From contig WARS01000026.1 of the NCBI GenBank assembly GCA_008933995.1, forward strand, positions 262,501-326,500: 64,000 nt of DNA. Reading direction: 5' to 3'. A program made the translations under genes and the position numbers. The notes beneath the pieces are model-generated. The model did not search any database and was not told the DNA's origin. It saw only the letters and a program-made list of their open reading frames with translations. Of this stretch, positions 1 through 13,700 are shown piece after piece; within the stretch, counting starts at the first letter, position 1; each line of letters begins with the position of its first letter. The stretch comes from Datnioides undecimradiatus (lineage: Eukaryota > Chordata > Actinopteri > Lobotiformes > Datnioididae).

Positions 1-1563
1 TGTGAGTGTGTGTATATTTGGGCTATCTAAAGTGGGTCCTTAAGGAGCCATCTGTCTTAAGGCTAGATTCAAACCCTGTCTGCTCTGTTTATATGGAGGG
101 CGCTGGGTGTGGGTGTTTTTTGTGTGCAGCTGCTAAACGCCAGACAATGTGTGTGTCCAAATATGCTCAAGGAAAGGTGAAACCCAAAAAGAAAGAGTGA
201 GCATCTACTCCTACATACCTTTTTATGCGGGTGATTGTGTATATACAGTGTGTATGTGAGCGTGTGTGTGTGTGTGTGTTGCGTGGGTGTTTCTGCCTCC
301 TGAGACACTTCAGACTGGCGCTCGTTTGACTGGCAGCCAAATCTGTGTTTATTCTCGTCTGCAGATTTGTTTGTGTCGTCTATTCCACACACTTCTAAAG
401 CAACAAAACGTAGTCGACAGTAAAAGACTTTCCCCCTCTTTTCTCCTGCTCACAGTCTTCTACATACCGTACATGGAGTATCTTATCATGGTCAACACTA
501 ATTTCATTGTTATTCATATTTCCTGCTCATGTGAGGGACGGCGAAGGCTTGTACTTTGTAACGGCTGCTCTTACGCCTGCTCCTCAGGAATCAGCACCCT
601 GCCGTTTCCACCATCTAATCAAGGACTAATTTGCATCTAAAGTGGTGAACGCAGTTCACTGCCTGATAGGAAAGAAAAGCAGCAGCTTTCTGTAAAGCTG
701 TTGACACGGAAAAAGAACCACTGCTTTATAGATTGGGGCATTTTCAAGACCCTTACGTTAAGTATCCTTCTTCAAAACCTACAGAAGGCTCTCAAGTGAC
801 ATATCCAACCTTTGCTTGAAGGCCCTCAAGGCAACAGTGACTGTGAGTGGCTGATTGTGTTTCTGAATGTACAGCCTCCGCAGCAAAATAACTGAAACGG
901 CATGGTCAACTTGTTTGTTGTTTGTTTGTTTTCCCCACCTGACTGCTTTGGTGTAAGCAAATTAGAAGGGAGAAATTAAATACCTCTGTCCAGAAGGGCC
1001 TTGTAACACTCATGAAGTATTGCACAAATAAGCTGTGTCTTGGTAAGAAAAAGGTTTTTCCCCACACTGCCTGATGCAAATTCAGCATCTGTCGCATCGC
1101 TTAACTTAAAATGTCAAGCAGCCAGCCTGAAGAGTTAAACATTAAAACCATGACAATATTTTATCTCGATCGTTATTTAAATTCCGCATGTAAACCTCAG
1201 GACCTTGACTGGAATTTAAAGTAAAGCTCTGTGGGTTTGAACAATGCTTTGCTGCACAGCATGTGTTTGTTTTGATGGACTTGCCAGTGAGTTCAGTGAG
1301 GTCAGAGCTTCTGAAAATTAATTGACTGAGTCTGTAGAATAAGCAGTAAAATGGCACATCCTGTCTGGGTCCTGGAGGGGGAATCTGCCTTGTTTCCAAT
1401 TTCCTGGCAATGTGTGTCCTTCATTGTAAAGATCAGACTCTGAGTCACTGATACAAATTCAGGGATTTTTGACTTTCCGGTGTCGTTGTGACTTTTTGTG
1501 ACAACTCTGAGTGAGATTCAACAGAGTGTGAAATATGCAACTCATTTCATTTTTAACCCCCAG
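1..1563 (+). other. Upstream intron (3' part)
   Basis: There is no exon here. The stretch has a short (GT)n tract near 259-279, a TTTG-rich tract near 907-932 and otherwise unremarkable intronic sequence ending in the acceptor of exon 1 (AG at 1562-1563). Short open frames on both strands have no family signal. Confidence 0.8.
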
Positions 1564-1786
1564 GTGACCGTTGTGAGTTTGACCGGCGGCAGGGCAGGTG
1601 TGTGCCAGGTGTGTGCCGTAACGGAGGGACGTGTCGGGAGCTTTCGGGAGGCGGCTTCCGCTGCGAGTGTCCCGCAGGAGGCTACGAGCGTCCATACTGC
1701 ACCGTCACTGCCCGGTCCTTCCCACCGAAGTCCTTCGTCATGTTTCGAGGCCTCAGACAGAGATTCCACCTATCCATTTCATTAAC
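1564..1786 (+). CDS. celsr3: celsr3 exon 1 of window: EGF domain and start of LamG1
   Basis: The exon begins inside a Gly codon (GDRCEF), so the final Cys of the preceding EGF is here. A six-Cys EGF domain follows (RCVPGVC, RNGGTC, FRCEC, YERPYC). LamG1 then starts with TARSFPPKSFVMFRGLRQRF, which resembles the CELSR3 version (ARSFPP) more than CELSR2. The donor is AC|GTGAGT after 1786, leaving a Thr codon to be completed by exon 2. Confidence 0.96.
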
Positions 1787-4700
1787 GTGAGTAGATTGAA
1801 AGCTTAATCCGTTCTTCGTCTTGTTGATTCCTTTCTCCCTTCTTTCCTTCTAGTCCCCATCTCTCGTCATCCACTTGCACTCAGACAGAGATCCATAACC
1901 ACTGCTCTTTGATTCTCTTCCTCTTACGGAGTCTCTCTCCTCTTTGCTTTAATCTATTTATTTCATCTCCGTCTCAGAGATCGATCCTATTATTCATGGT
2001 CTCTCTCTCTGCTGCCTCCACTTCTCTTTCCAGTGAGAAGTGCGATTTCTCCTCTCTCTCCTCTTTCATCTGTCAATTTACTGGTTTCAGTAACATCTCC
2101 TTTGCTTTCTCTCCTTCCCATCTCGTCTTATCTTACATCTCATCATTTCTGTATTCTCCTCTTTCAGTCTTGCCTGTTTTAGCAAAGGCTCCAGTGGCAA
2201 ATGCTGCATTTCTTATGACCCATTGCTCTGTCTGTGAAAGGGTCAGAGCGCTGTATTTTTCTACAAAAGTAGTCTCCCAGTTAGCGACCCAGATCAAAAG
2301 TGGGCTTTTAGTTAGAGACGGTTTATTAATGTGAGTTCAAATGCCTAATTTAGCTTTTCGTTTCACAAAGTACTATTGAAGTGGTGAATTTGTAGAATTT
2401 TGATGCACAGGGCTCTGCTTGCTCTTAGACCTTTTTGCCAGAGCTTTGAAGCCTTTTCACCAGAGTTTGCAAATCAACATTCAACCTGCGAGACAGGAGA
2501 ATAAAATCAGAAGTACATATTTTTTTCAATACAGTTTAAACTTTAGTTGGTACACTACTTGCGTAGCCACGACCTCTAAGCTTGTCTCAAGATTTTATAC
2601 TATGGAGAAATGTCCCAGTGTTTTCCTGCAGAAGTCAGTGATCAGCTTCTTCTTTTGGTCCTTGGTCTTTTTCTTGCTTGCGCCATTGTCCCCCTGTTGC
2701 TCTTTCGCCTCTTGACATACCAAGTGGTCGTCTATGGGAGATCTGAAGAGGTCTGAAGAGTGGTCAGGCAGGGTTATGGGATGGTTGCCATGGGTGATGT
2801 CGTCTAATGATAGTTGCTAAGGTGACGTTACCCATGGGGTTGTTGCTAGGCTGATGTGGCCATCATGGAGTGGTTGCTATGAGACATTGTGCTCATGGTA
2901 TCCTTGCCAAAGGAGCCTCCGTATATTTTGCGTGTGTAAAGACACCACAAGTGATTTGTTTCATTGATTTATGACCACCAGGTTGGCAGTGACAGTAAGC
3001 TGCTTAATGAGCATTTTAAAGGTTTTTAGGTAGAATCTCTGCTCTGAAAAGCTACAATACAGGCAAATGTTGTGCGACTGGTGGTAGTTGATAGCTAAGA
3101 TTTGAAAAATATGGCCAAGGAAAGTGAGTAATGTTCTTTCCCTTGAACAACTACAATCAATGTGTCCTTAAGAAAACCAGGGATGTTGTTAAACAGATGC
3201 TGTACGGTCTTTTTCAGCACTGCCCAGTCAAACACACAGACATCGAGGAGCTTCAACCTCAGTCTGCACCATCGACAACGATTTCAGTGTCTTTTTCTCA
3301 AGCACCACGTTAGATTTTGTCTTTGAAAACAGTGTAACCTTCGGCTGATTCCTGTTGTTGCTGGATGGATTTACTTTCACGTTAACTGAAGTGTCCAACT
3401 GTAGATACACATTACTCCGACTGACTGTCAGGCTTCCTCCCATGACGTCAGTGTTTTATTTAGCATCCTGCTTGCTGCCAGCTACACTCCTTGGCCTGAT
3501 TTTCACATCAGGGGCCTAACAGGACTTAATCATAATTCATGTCACTCAATTTCTCCCAGAGCATTTCATTTCTCCACTGCAAAAAAAATATTTTTCATCT
3601 TTCACCAAAAAGCTGCTTCAAAAGTTTTTGCAGTTTTAACTCTGCCTGAGAAAATATGATGGATAATATGGCTTTGTTGTATTGGGCTGTGTGTGACAGT
3701 ATAGATATGCAAAACTATAATGGATGCAAGACATTTGACGCTTGTGTATGAGGCTGCTGCAGCTATGCTTGAAGTTGTCATTGGCTGCTGAGCTGCTTTT
3801 ATAAGATTCATTGCTTTCAAAACAAAAGGTCAGCTCATATCAAATATAGTGTGTGTGTGTGTGTGTGTGTGTGTTTTAATGCACATCTTTGGTCTCAACT
3901 AATGAATTTCACAAACAATAAGTGCACTAACAAGAACAGACATATTGAACATATGCTCCTTTGCCTTTATTTACGCCTTCAGCCATTCTGCGCCCTCGCT
4001 TCACAAGGCTCCACTCACAGTCTCTGGCAGAGCTCCGGTTACACTAGTTTTCAGCTATTTCTGGTGGCTTGAAGAGATTACATCTGCATACTACAAGACA
4101 AGATGCCGCAGTGCTAGTGGAATTACAACAGAGCCATGCAAACGAGACACATGTCCACTATTGAATAACCCGGGGTTTATTTTAGACATCGCCAACATTC
4201 ATAGATAATAGGGTATAAAGTTGCATGATGGAAATGTTGATAAGTCACTCTTCTCACTGCAGTAATGCATCGGTTAAGAGTAAGTAGCAATATTGCTCTT
4301 CAAGGACACGAGTTAAGGCCACCACTTCATAAAGCAACAAGCAAGACATTTTAGTTTTGACGAGACAAGATGAAAGCACATTTTGAAGTGGAGGTTTTTT
4401 TACAGTGGAAATCTTTCTGAATCTTGTTGCCAGGAGAGAAGATTTGTCATCTGTGCAGTAGAATCAAAAAAAAAAAAAAACAACAGTGCTTTTGATCAGG
4501 CTGTGTTATCATGGCACATCCCCGTGGCCTTGCTATGGAAAGCAGACTATTGTTTGACTCTGAGCAGCTGGAGGGTGTGGAAGGCTGCAGCGTTATGCTT
4601 TTATTAACAGTGCTACAGTTTGAATACCTTTTTGTTCTTCCACACTAAGCCTGTATGAGGACGCTACAATCATTTTTGTTCTGCCATGTGAAATTAGTTA

Positions 4701-7700
4701 CTGTATGTTTCACTGTAACAGCGTTTATTATTGAATGAATCAAGCCACAGTGGAGAATCTCATCTGAAAATCTCTGAATGCCTCAGACAGCGTTGCTTGG
4801 TTTATCATTTATTATGTATATTTTCAGGATCCAAAAATGGAAAAATATACAGGTTGACTATAATAATACTCATAATCCATGCAGTATATTATCACATCAA
4901 TAAACCTTTTATTGATTGGGGTTTTTGTCTGTGTGCGTTTCGCAGTTTTGCCACCCTGGAGAACAGTGGTCTTCTCTTCTACAATGGACGCTTCAATGAG
5001 AAACATGACTTTATCGCCCTGGAGATCCAAGAAGGACAAGTGGTGCTCAAATATTCTACAGGTACCAAAACTCTATCTATAGCTTGAGGTACGATTGTGT
5101 GCTGTAGCATTATACTGCTTATTAGGATATTATGTTGTATTAGCATAGAGACTTGTTCTCAAAGATTGTATTTCATTTAGTTTTCTGTAGTTTTTCATTG
5201 TGTGATTAGAAATTAGATTTGGAATAAATTAGGACTTGGATTATTGTTCCATATCTACAAACAACAAATCACCATTTTTAACCTTTTTTTGAGTAATCAT
5301 GATATGTCAAGCTACATTAGGTACGATGACTAAATCCCAGTCGGCCATTTGTTTTGAGTGTTGTGACTCATGAACATGCTCGAAAACAAATTTCTGCCAT
5401 GTAATCTTAGTGAGAGACAAGCAACTATATAAAAGTACTGTTTTCATCTGAGGAGTCTGGTGGATTAGAGGAGCAAGAGAAAACCTGCTTCAGTTTCTGT
5501 CCGATGGCAAGTTAAAGTGCTGAAAATATCCCGAGTACTTAAATACATTTTGTTTCCCTCCATTTGTAAAGGTTAGTAAACTGACAATGGCTATTTTTTC
5601 TTTAATACAGAGTGACAAATAAAATCAAATAACAAAAGATTAGTGGTGCAGTGGTGATTTTCCTGTATATTTTCAGGATCCAAAAGTGGGGAAACCTACA
5701 GGTTGACTGTAATAATAATCATAATCTATGCAGTATACACACCAAAGTCAGGTTTTATAAATTGATGAACCAAAATTATTGAAAAATTGTATTTATTTAT
5801 GTAGTTTTAATTATTATTTTTACCCGTTTCGACCCAAACTTTACTGAATTTCCTGCAGGTGAGTCGTCCACTCAGGTGAGTCCCTTCCTGCCTGGCGGAG
5901 TGAGCGACGGCAACTGGCACACTGTTCACATCCACTACTACAACAAGGTGGGTTTACTTCTCAGTTTGCTTGTGAGTCCCAGATCATTAAGATATTTGAT
6001 CTTGCGTTTGATCTTTCACTTTGTGTCTCTGATGTCTGTTTGATCAGTTGGCCTTTGAAGTACTACATTTTACTCCTGATTGTATTTGCACTGTACTTCT
6101 GATGTGTCAGCAGAATAGTTTCTCAGCCGGTAGAGCCGGTCTGAACCGAGCTGAAGGGTTTGTGTGTGCATATTATTATGTGGGCGTTTGCCTGTCATCA
6201 TTTCATTCATGCATCCTCACCACGCATCTCCTTTAATTTTCTTCATGTTCTTTCATTCTCCTCAGCCAGCTACACGCTATGTGAGTATGAGTGTGTGTCA
6301 GGGTGCACATACACTTCCCTCTTTCTTTGTTTCGTTCTCTTTCTTTTTCTGCGTCTGTCTGTCTTTCTTTCACCAGCAGACAGTAAGTAAAGAGTGAGTG
6401 TGTTGTCTGTTTGGTTTTACTCCATTATTTTCTTACCCATATGCGGTTCTATTGCTTCCTGTCTTACTAACTTCAATTTTCCCCTTTGCTCTCTAACATG
6501 ATGTGCATTAGCAGTCTGGTCTGATGTGTTATTTTCTGATCCAGTGTACGATTGCAGTAAAATAAACTCTAGATTTAGTAAATGCTGCTTTTCTTGCATG
6601 TTATGTGGTGTCATATTTCTTTGAAGATTTTTTTTTTGTTTCTTTGTTTCTTTTGACTCTGCATTCAATCTTCTGCGTGTGTGTGTGTGTTCAGCCAAAG
6701 CGCAGTATGAGTGGCGAGGCCCAGGGTCCATCAGATGAGAAGATTGCTGTGGTGAGCATTGACGACTGTGACACGGCTTTGTCGCTTCGCTTCGGCACGC
6801 AGCTCGGAAATTACAGCTGTGCTGCGCAGGGCAAACAGACCAGCAGCAAGAAGTGAGTTTGTCTTTGTTCTGGACTGATACCGGTTTTCTTGTTGGTGAC
6901 TTGAGGCCGCCTTCACACATCTGTAAAATTGCCCCAGCAGTGACAAATCTGTAAAGTGATAATCACTCATCCAAGAAGAACACAATTACCGGCACGGTCA
7001 GAGATCTGAAAATGTCCTCTTGCAAATGTCAATCATCAAATATGATGTTCAGCATGAAAACAGATCCTGTCGTCACCAAACTAGTCACAACATCTTAAAA
7101 CAACTGCAGGCTTTACTACTTCTTTCAGATATGAATACATTGGTCATATCACCTGTTTATTAAAAAAATGACCCTCCATTGATCAAATGTATCTGATGAT
7201 TATCAGGTTCCACATGATTTTAACTGTAAAATGGCTGCTTGCCATGTTTACCTTTTAGGGTCAGTTTTGACGTTTGTAGCAACGCTATAGGTACGTATGT
7301 GCCATGTATTGTAGCACAGTGTCATTACAGTTATAGCACTGAGTCATGTGGAAAGGATCATGTAATTAATTCCATATGATCAGAAAGAAGCAACGATCTG
7401 ATCAGATTTCCGATCAGATTAATGAGCTCTTTTTCTATAAACTCATTTTAAATTTTCATTTCAAAATATCTGCAGACTTAAGCAATTTAAGCTGCTAAAA
7501 CTTTGGCTGAGGCTGTTGGTGGGGGAAGGATTATTGGGGATTCAGATCAGGGTGACGAGGTGACTGCGGCAGAAATCTTTGGAGACCTGAAGCTTTAATG
7601 AGGCACGACTGTTTGACATCTTCATGCTCCTTCATGTCTGTCTGGATCTCTGCGATGGTCTTGTTACTCATCAGCTCATTCTGCCTGCATTCTTCTTTTA

Positions 7701-10700
7701 ATTACTCTGCTTCTCTGTCTCTGTCCTTCTCCCACTCATTCCCTTATGCAAGACCAAAACATTCAAATTGAGTTTAAAATGCACAATGTTGGTTTTCAGT
7801 TTAGTGGTTTTGTACTTTACTTTACGTGTCTGCCAAACTAAATGTCTGCGCGAACACCAACAAGTGCACGGCGCACATACACACGCATTCACTCAAAAAG
7901 CAGCCTGTCATGGTGTTGATGTCTGGCCTCGCCTCTGTAAGCTGTAATCACGTTGGCTGTGTTCTGTCAGCGCTAAGTGTGGCTGAGAGAAGGGAAGACA
8001 GATCAAAGAGGAAGGCCAAAGATGAACGCTTCAACCCACTCTTCCTCTGTTCCTTCTCCATTTCTCCATTAGCAGCTCGCCCTCCTCTTACTCTGTCTTG
8101 ACATCCTCTTCTAATGATGCTCTCTGTTGACGTTCGCTGTAACTCGCACTTAATCTCTTGTTTGTTCGACTGTGGTGCCTTTTGTCTCTCTGGCGCCCGT
8201 TAATTCATATTCCACTGGCATTTATTGACTTGACACGTGACGCGTGTCTCCAAAGCGAGCTAAAAAGAAAAACCCCAACTCGCAATGGAGGAAAAACACG
8301 ATGAGGCTCTTAAACCAACTGACAACACAACTGTTTGTATCACCTCATTTTTTCTAGCTCACAAAGTCCCATAACCTGTTATTTGTCCCCTATGCCCTCG
8401 TTTCCACATTCAACCGGTTTCTTTCCCTCTGCTCGTCTTCTCCATCTGTCTTGTCATCTGACTTAACACTCACTCTCTCTTGATATTTGCTGTAACTCGC
8501 ACTTAATCTCTTGTTTGTTCATTTCCCTCCCCGGCTGTCTCCACATCTCCCCTGTTTGTCGTTGTTGTTTTTCGTCTCCTCTTCATGCTTGCAACTCTGC
8601 TATTTGCTGACGTCCCCTAACATCTACCTCCTTTCATTGCTGGCGCCTGTCTTCTTTCTCCTTCTGCCTTGTCATAAACCTTTACCTCTCCTCTCCTGAT
8701 ATTTGCTGTAACTCATATTTAATCTCCTTTCCGTCTGTCTTCTTTCCTTTCTCATCTTTTCGGTTTCACTCTGCTCCCTGCTGTTTCCACTTTTACCTTC
8801 AACATCATCATGATCATCTCATTTATCCTCAACATCGGCTGTTATTCTCTCATTCTTGTTCCTTTTGACATTTACCTCTGGTGACACATATAATCTCAGG
8901 GTTTGTTTAATCCCTTTGCCTCTCTCATCCCCTCTTTTCATGATTTTCTCTTTCTTGCTGTCGCTTCCTTCATCCCCCCCACCCCCTCCATCCTGGAGAG
9001 ATAATCCTTACGTTCCACTTTATTTACCCCTCTTCCTCTTCATCTCCTCCTCTCACAGGTCTCTGGACCTGACTGGTCCATTGTTTCTGGGCGGAGTTCC
9101 CAACGTACCAGACAACTTCCCGTTTGGCACCAGGGAGTTCATTGGCTGTATGAAGGAGCTGCACATTGACAACAAGCCTCTGGACTTGGCTGGATTTATC
9201 GCCAACAATGGAACCATCCCCGGTCAGCACTGTTAAATATATAAAAGACATTTTTTGTGGGCCTTCCTGTATTCCCACATATACTTGCATACATGAAAAA
9301 CGTGAGCAATGACACATTTATGATCCACAGATGCCACTTAGCTCCGATCCAAATCCCAATAATAAATTAAAGCATCACTTTGGGTTTTGGGTGTTTTCTA
9401 AGCCGTTTTTCAAGTCTTTCTGTATTCTGCAGCATGCGAGGCAGGCCTTTCATACTGTTTTTTCAAGCATTATGATGTGAAATCAAAATATGAAGCCATT
9501 TGTGCTGTGACGCTGTAACTGTTGCTTTTTATAGGCTGCAGCGCCAAGCTCCCGTTCTGTAAGTCCAACCCGTGTCAGAACGGAGGAACCTGCAGGGTGA
9601 GCTGGGAGACCTTCTCCTGCGACTGTCCTCTGGGGTACGGAGGGAAGGACTGCAGCCACGGTGAGTCCGTATGAGTTGACACTGTCAAATGACACATTTA
9701 TTGCACCATTTTGACATAATTGTTAATAACAAGTGAGACCATGGCTGAGATAATTGGCAGTTTGTGTCTCGGCCTAGTGGTGATGAGAGTGGTTGTGTGT
9801 TTGAAAGTACAGCAAAGCAACTCTGATCTTTAGTGGCCTTTATTTGTCGGCAGTAATTATACTAATGCCTCATTAATTAGTGACTCATTTACTGGAGTTA
9901 AAATGCTTCAGGTAGCACCTTTGAAACCAGTTCTTTGTTATTTACATGTTGGTGAAAATCTTAATGGGCTGCTTCATACTTAAGTAGCTCAGATTCAGAG
10001 GTGCTTTGTCACTCCATCATTCAGATTAATGCCTCAGTCTGCACATCAGCACTTTCCCCTCTGTTCCTTTACGTAATCCTGATTTTATGCTGAGCCATCA
10101 CAGCTGTATGCCTTTTAGAGTGTGAGTACAGTGTGTGTGTATAAGTGAATGCCTGTTCATGGATGGATGGATTGATTGGGTTTGGGTTGGATGAGTGTGG
10201 GGCTCTGTGAAGGTATTGACTGTAAGGAAGAGGGGAAACTGCTGATTTATGTTAATTAGAAATATTTACTGGAAATGCAGCACAACGATGTGAGACCAAT
10301 ACTGTCCTGAGGGATTACATCACCTACGTAGCATGAGAGCTAATTGTGACAAACTGGATGTTGTGCCTTGTTTCCTGTATATGATTGGCCCTTGGTAAAC
10401 CCCTGCTTGATTCCTTCCATACATGGACTCCAAAGGACTCAGGATGACAGTTTTCCACTTTTATGTTTACTGACATGACAGATCGACTGCGATCACGATG
10501 GTTAACCCATAAGGGAAATCATGCTGCAAAAAGCATATGGTGGCCAAAATGAAGTTGTTTTTGTGATGTCAAAGACAGGACTTCTGAGACTGTGCGTGTG
10601 TCAGTACAACACAGTAATAACACTATCACCATGAGGGAACAATCAGTCAGCAGACTGAAAACACCAGCACTGGGTATTCAACAAACACGGATGTGCTACC

Positions 10701-13700
10701 GGGACATTGTGGTGCAACCAGTGCACCTTTAATTGTTTTCACGGGTTCAAACTGATTTTATTCACGGTCTTTCTCTCGTCTTTGACCTCAGTGATGCCAC
10801 ACCCACATCGTTTCCTGGGTAACAGTGCGCTCTGGTGGGACCTGAAGAATGATGTAACCATCTCCACGCCCTGGTACCTTGGTCTGGTGTTCAGGACCAG
10901 AACACGAGAGGGGACTTTGCTGCAGGCTCAGGCTGGCCAGTACACCAGCCTGCTGTTTCAGGTAAGTGATTTATTTTCCTTTTACCTTATCTTTCACCAT
11001 TGCCAGACACTCACACAGCTTTATCTGCATTCATGCTAAAGCATAAAACCTTCTTGTTCTTTTGTACCATAAACAAATGGATTTTGTGCTTTGAATCAGT
11101 GCTGCGCATTTTAAGCCAAATCTCACTGTTGGCACACAATGTAAAATAATGTGTGGGCTGTTAAATATGTTAGCAGCAATCATGTTGGTTATGGGAGTTC
11201 TACACAAGTCTTACAGTTAATCTGGTTCTGTTTAGTGGGTTAATACCATTATCCAGTTCGAGATGAGGCAAAAATGTGAAAATGCTGGAATTGTCCTTGA
11301 AATTATGTACAGTTTACATTTCTAATGCTATATCCACGGCTCAAGACGGCATTGAATTAGAAGCATTTTTGCAGTCAAGACACTGGATTTCACACTCCCA
11401 CACAAACACACACACGCAGACTCTCGCTCTCTCTCTCACTCACAAGCAAAAGGTTATTTTCTTTTGCTGTTTTCAGTGACTAATGTTTCTGCACATTCCC
11501 TCTTTTGCTCATTTTTCTTTTGTTTCCACTTTCTTTTCCGCCCTTTTCCTGGTGTGTGCTTGGTGTTTTCCCGGTGTTTGCCTGTATGGTTGTGCTCGTC
11601 CCTCCCTTTCAGGTGATAAATGGTCAGCTGGTGTTCTCAGTGACCCGCAGTTCGACCAGGCCGGTGCGTTTGCGGTTGGATCAGGTTCAGGTGGCAGATG
11701 GCCGGTGGCACGACCTCCAGCTAGAACTGCGAGACGTTCGCAGTGGCCGCGAGACGCGCTACGTCGCCACGTTACGGCTCGACTTCGGACTCTATCAGGT
11801 AGAGACATTATACAAAACCTTCAAGGGAATGTTTTTAGGACTTCATGTTGAATGCATGAATGCTGAATGAATGATACAACTTTATAAGCAAGGTGATTGA
11901 ATTGAACTATTAACTTCAGCAAATTGAGATCCTTAGAAAGTATTAAAATATAATAAATGGAATTATTAGAAGTCCGATTTGCCCTGTGAGAACACATTTG
12001 AATGCATAAAAAGGTTTTAATCATATCTGCTTTACTAAATCAATAAGACCAAATTCCCTCTAACAATTAATTTTCTGGTGTCCTTTTTTCCAACACTGCT
12101 CATTAACACATTCGCAACTTTAATTGACAATGTTCAGAATTAGCTCTAACTCTTGGATTTGATTTAATTTGGCTCTTTGAAATCTGCAGATACGCTGATG
12201 GACAACATTTTTCAGTCTAATTGGTAGAGAACTCTAATTGGGATTTTAAAGCATTTAATATGAATGAAAGCGAGAAATCCTTTTTAATACCCTCTAATCT
12301 GAAATATCTTCATATACGCTGACGTCTTTCCTCATTTCCTGCTATGAGCCAGTACCGTGAAGCGAAAGTGAAATGCTGCAGAAGATATTAGCAAACTAGT
12401 AATTCATTACATTCACTCGCTGGCAAATTTGTTAGGGACGCATTTTTAACTGTTCGTCCTCACAAATATCTAATCATAAGCTGGTACCTGCCATGGGGTC
12501 CAACCTGTACAAGCCTGCTGTACATGATAATGTAGCTGGTGAATGAATAATCTCCTTTTCAATCTTGAAATCATGTGTTAAAGGAATCATTTTTAACTAG
12601 TGTCAGTATTTTGAAACCTTTTGTCTAGCGTGTGGTCAGTTTGGGTGATAAATAAACCTTGCTGTCTTGTACATAGATCTGCACACACACCCTCGGCTCT
12701 CTGCTCTAAAATGTGCAGCTGAAATGTCGCAGCTGAAACGCTGAGGCACACTGTAATCTGAGTCAAGGAGACAATGAGACAAATTCACACTTCTTCATCT
12801 CCTCCTTTCCTGTTTAACAGTTTTTGCCATGTTATCCCATAACCTTTTTTGCTTTTCTTTACTATGTCACACAGGTGCGTGCATGTGCGCCCACACTCAC
12901 ACATACACATACAACACACGCAGATTTTCTAACCCTAGACAGCCTCAGTCTCTCAAAGATGTTGGCTGGTAATCCTTGTTTACCTAATCTGAAGTGGATT
13001 AGTATGTCATATTGTACTGGATGATGTCTGTTTGATGTGTGCATTCACATGCTTATACATGAGGTATGTACATACACTATGTGACAGTAGCAATGCACAC
13101 AGAAAAGCAAACACACTTCCACACTCTGTCTCTTTGGCTTTTTCAAGCAAAACAACATGTTTTGTTTTCATGTTGGTTTAATTCTTAAATCACCTGCCAG
13201 CAAGATACGTCTTTCATCTTTGTATTGTAGTTCACCGGGCTTCCCTTCTTCAAAGTGCACCAAGTAACGCAGAGTAAATGGTGCAGAAAACATTTTAAAG
13301 TATGAAAAGATTAAACATCGTAGCTGCCAATTAAACAGCAATTACCTCTGAAATTGTTCGGCATGTGCGCGCCTACTATCAGCCAGATCTCATCCTCCAT
13401 TTTTACACCTTCCTCTGCAGCTGAAACAGTGAAAAATAGGGCTCATTGATTTCCTTTTCGTGGTTGTTGTCAAGCTAAGTTGCCTGTCAACATTGCTTCA
13501 CTACACTGTCAGTGTTTTCAGTTGAGCATTGACCTCCCCCCCCAACGATTGTATGTTATTGTTTTCTTTTATTTAATATAGTCGATCATTCACTGTGCCG
13601 CTCTAAAACCATTTTCCCTGTACATTCGCACTCTCGTCCCCTGACATAAGCACCAATATAAGCAACTAGACTACTCCGGGTTATTACAGCAAATGAAATA

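Larger units (their letters stand above)
1787..4945 (+). other. Intron 1
   Basis: This 3.2 kb intron has a pyrimidine-rich first 400 bases, a degenerate minisatellite near 2770-2910, a (GT)n run at 3849-3874, an A15 tract near 4467 and, at 4816-4888, one copy of a 73-bp sequence that recurs beyond exon 2. I see no further exon. Confidence 0.85.

Noticed and set aside
3211..3230. REST/RE1 half site TTCAGCACTG; similar halves at 18525, 35738 and 60922
   Set aside because: The second half of the RE1 motif is missing at each place.
6417..6920. Minus-strand frame over exon 4
   Set aside because: Antisense shadow of a real celsr3 exon.
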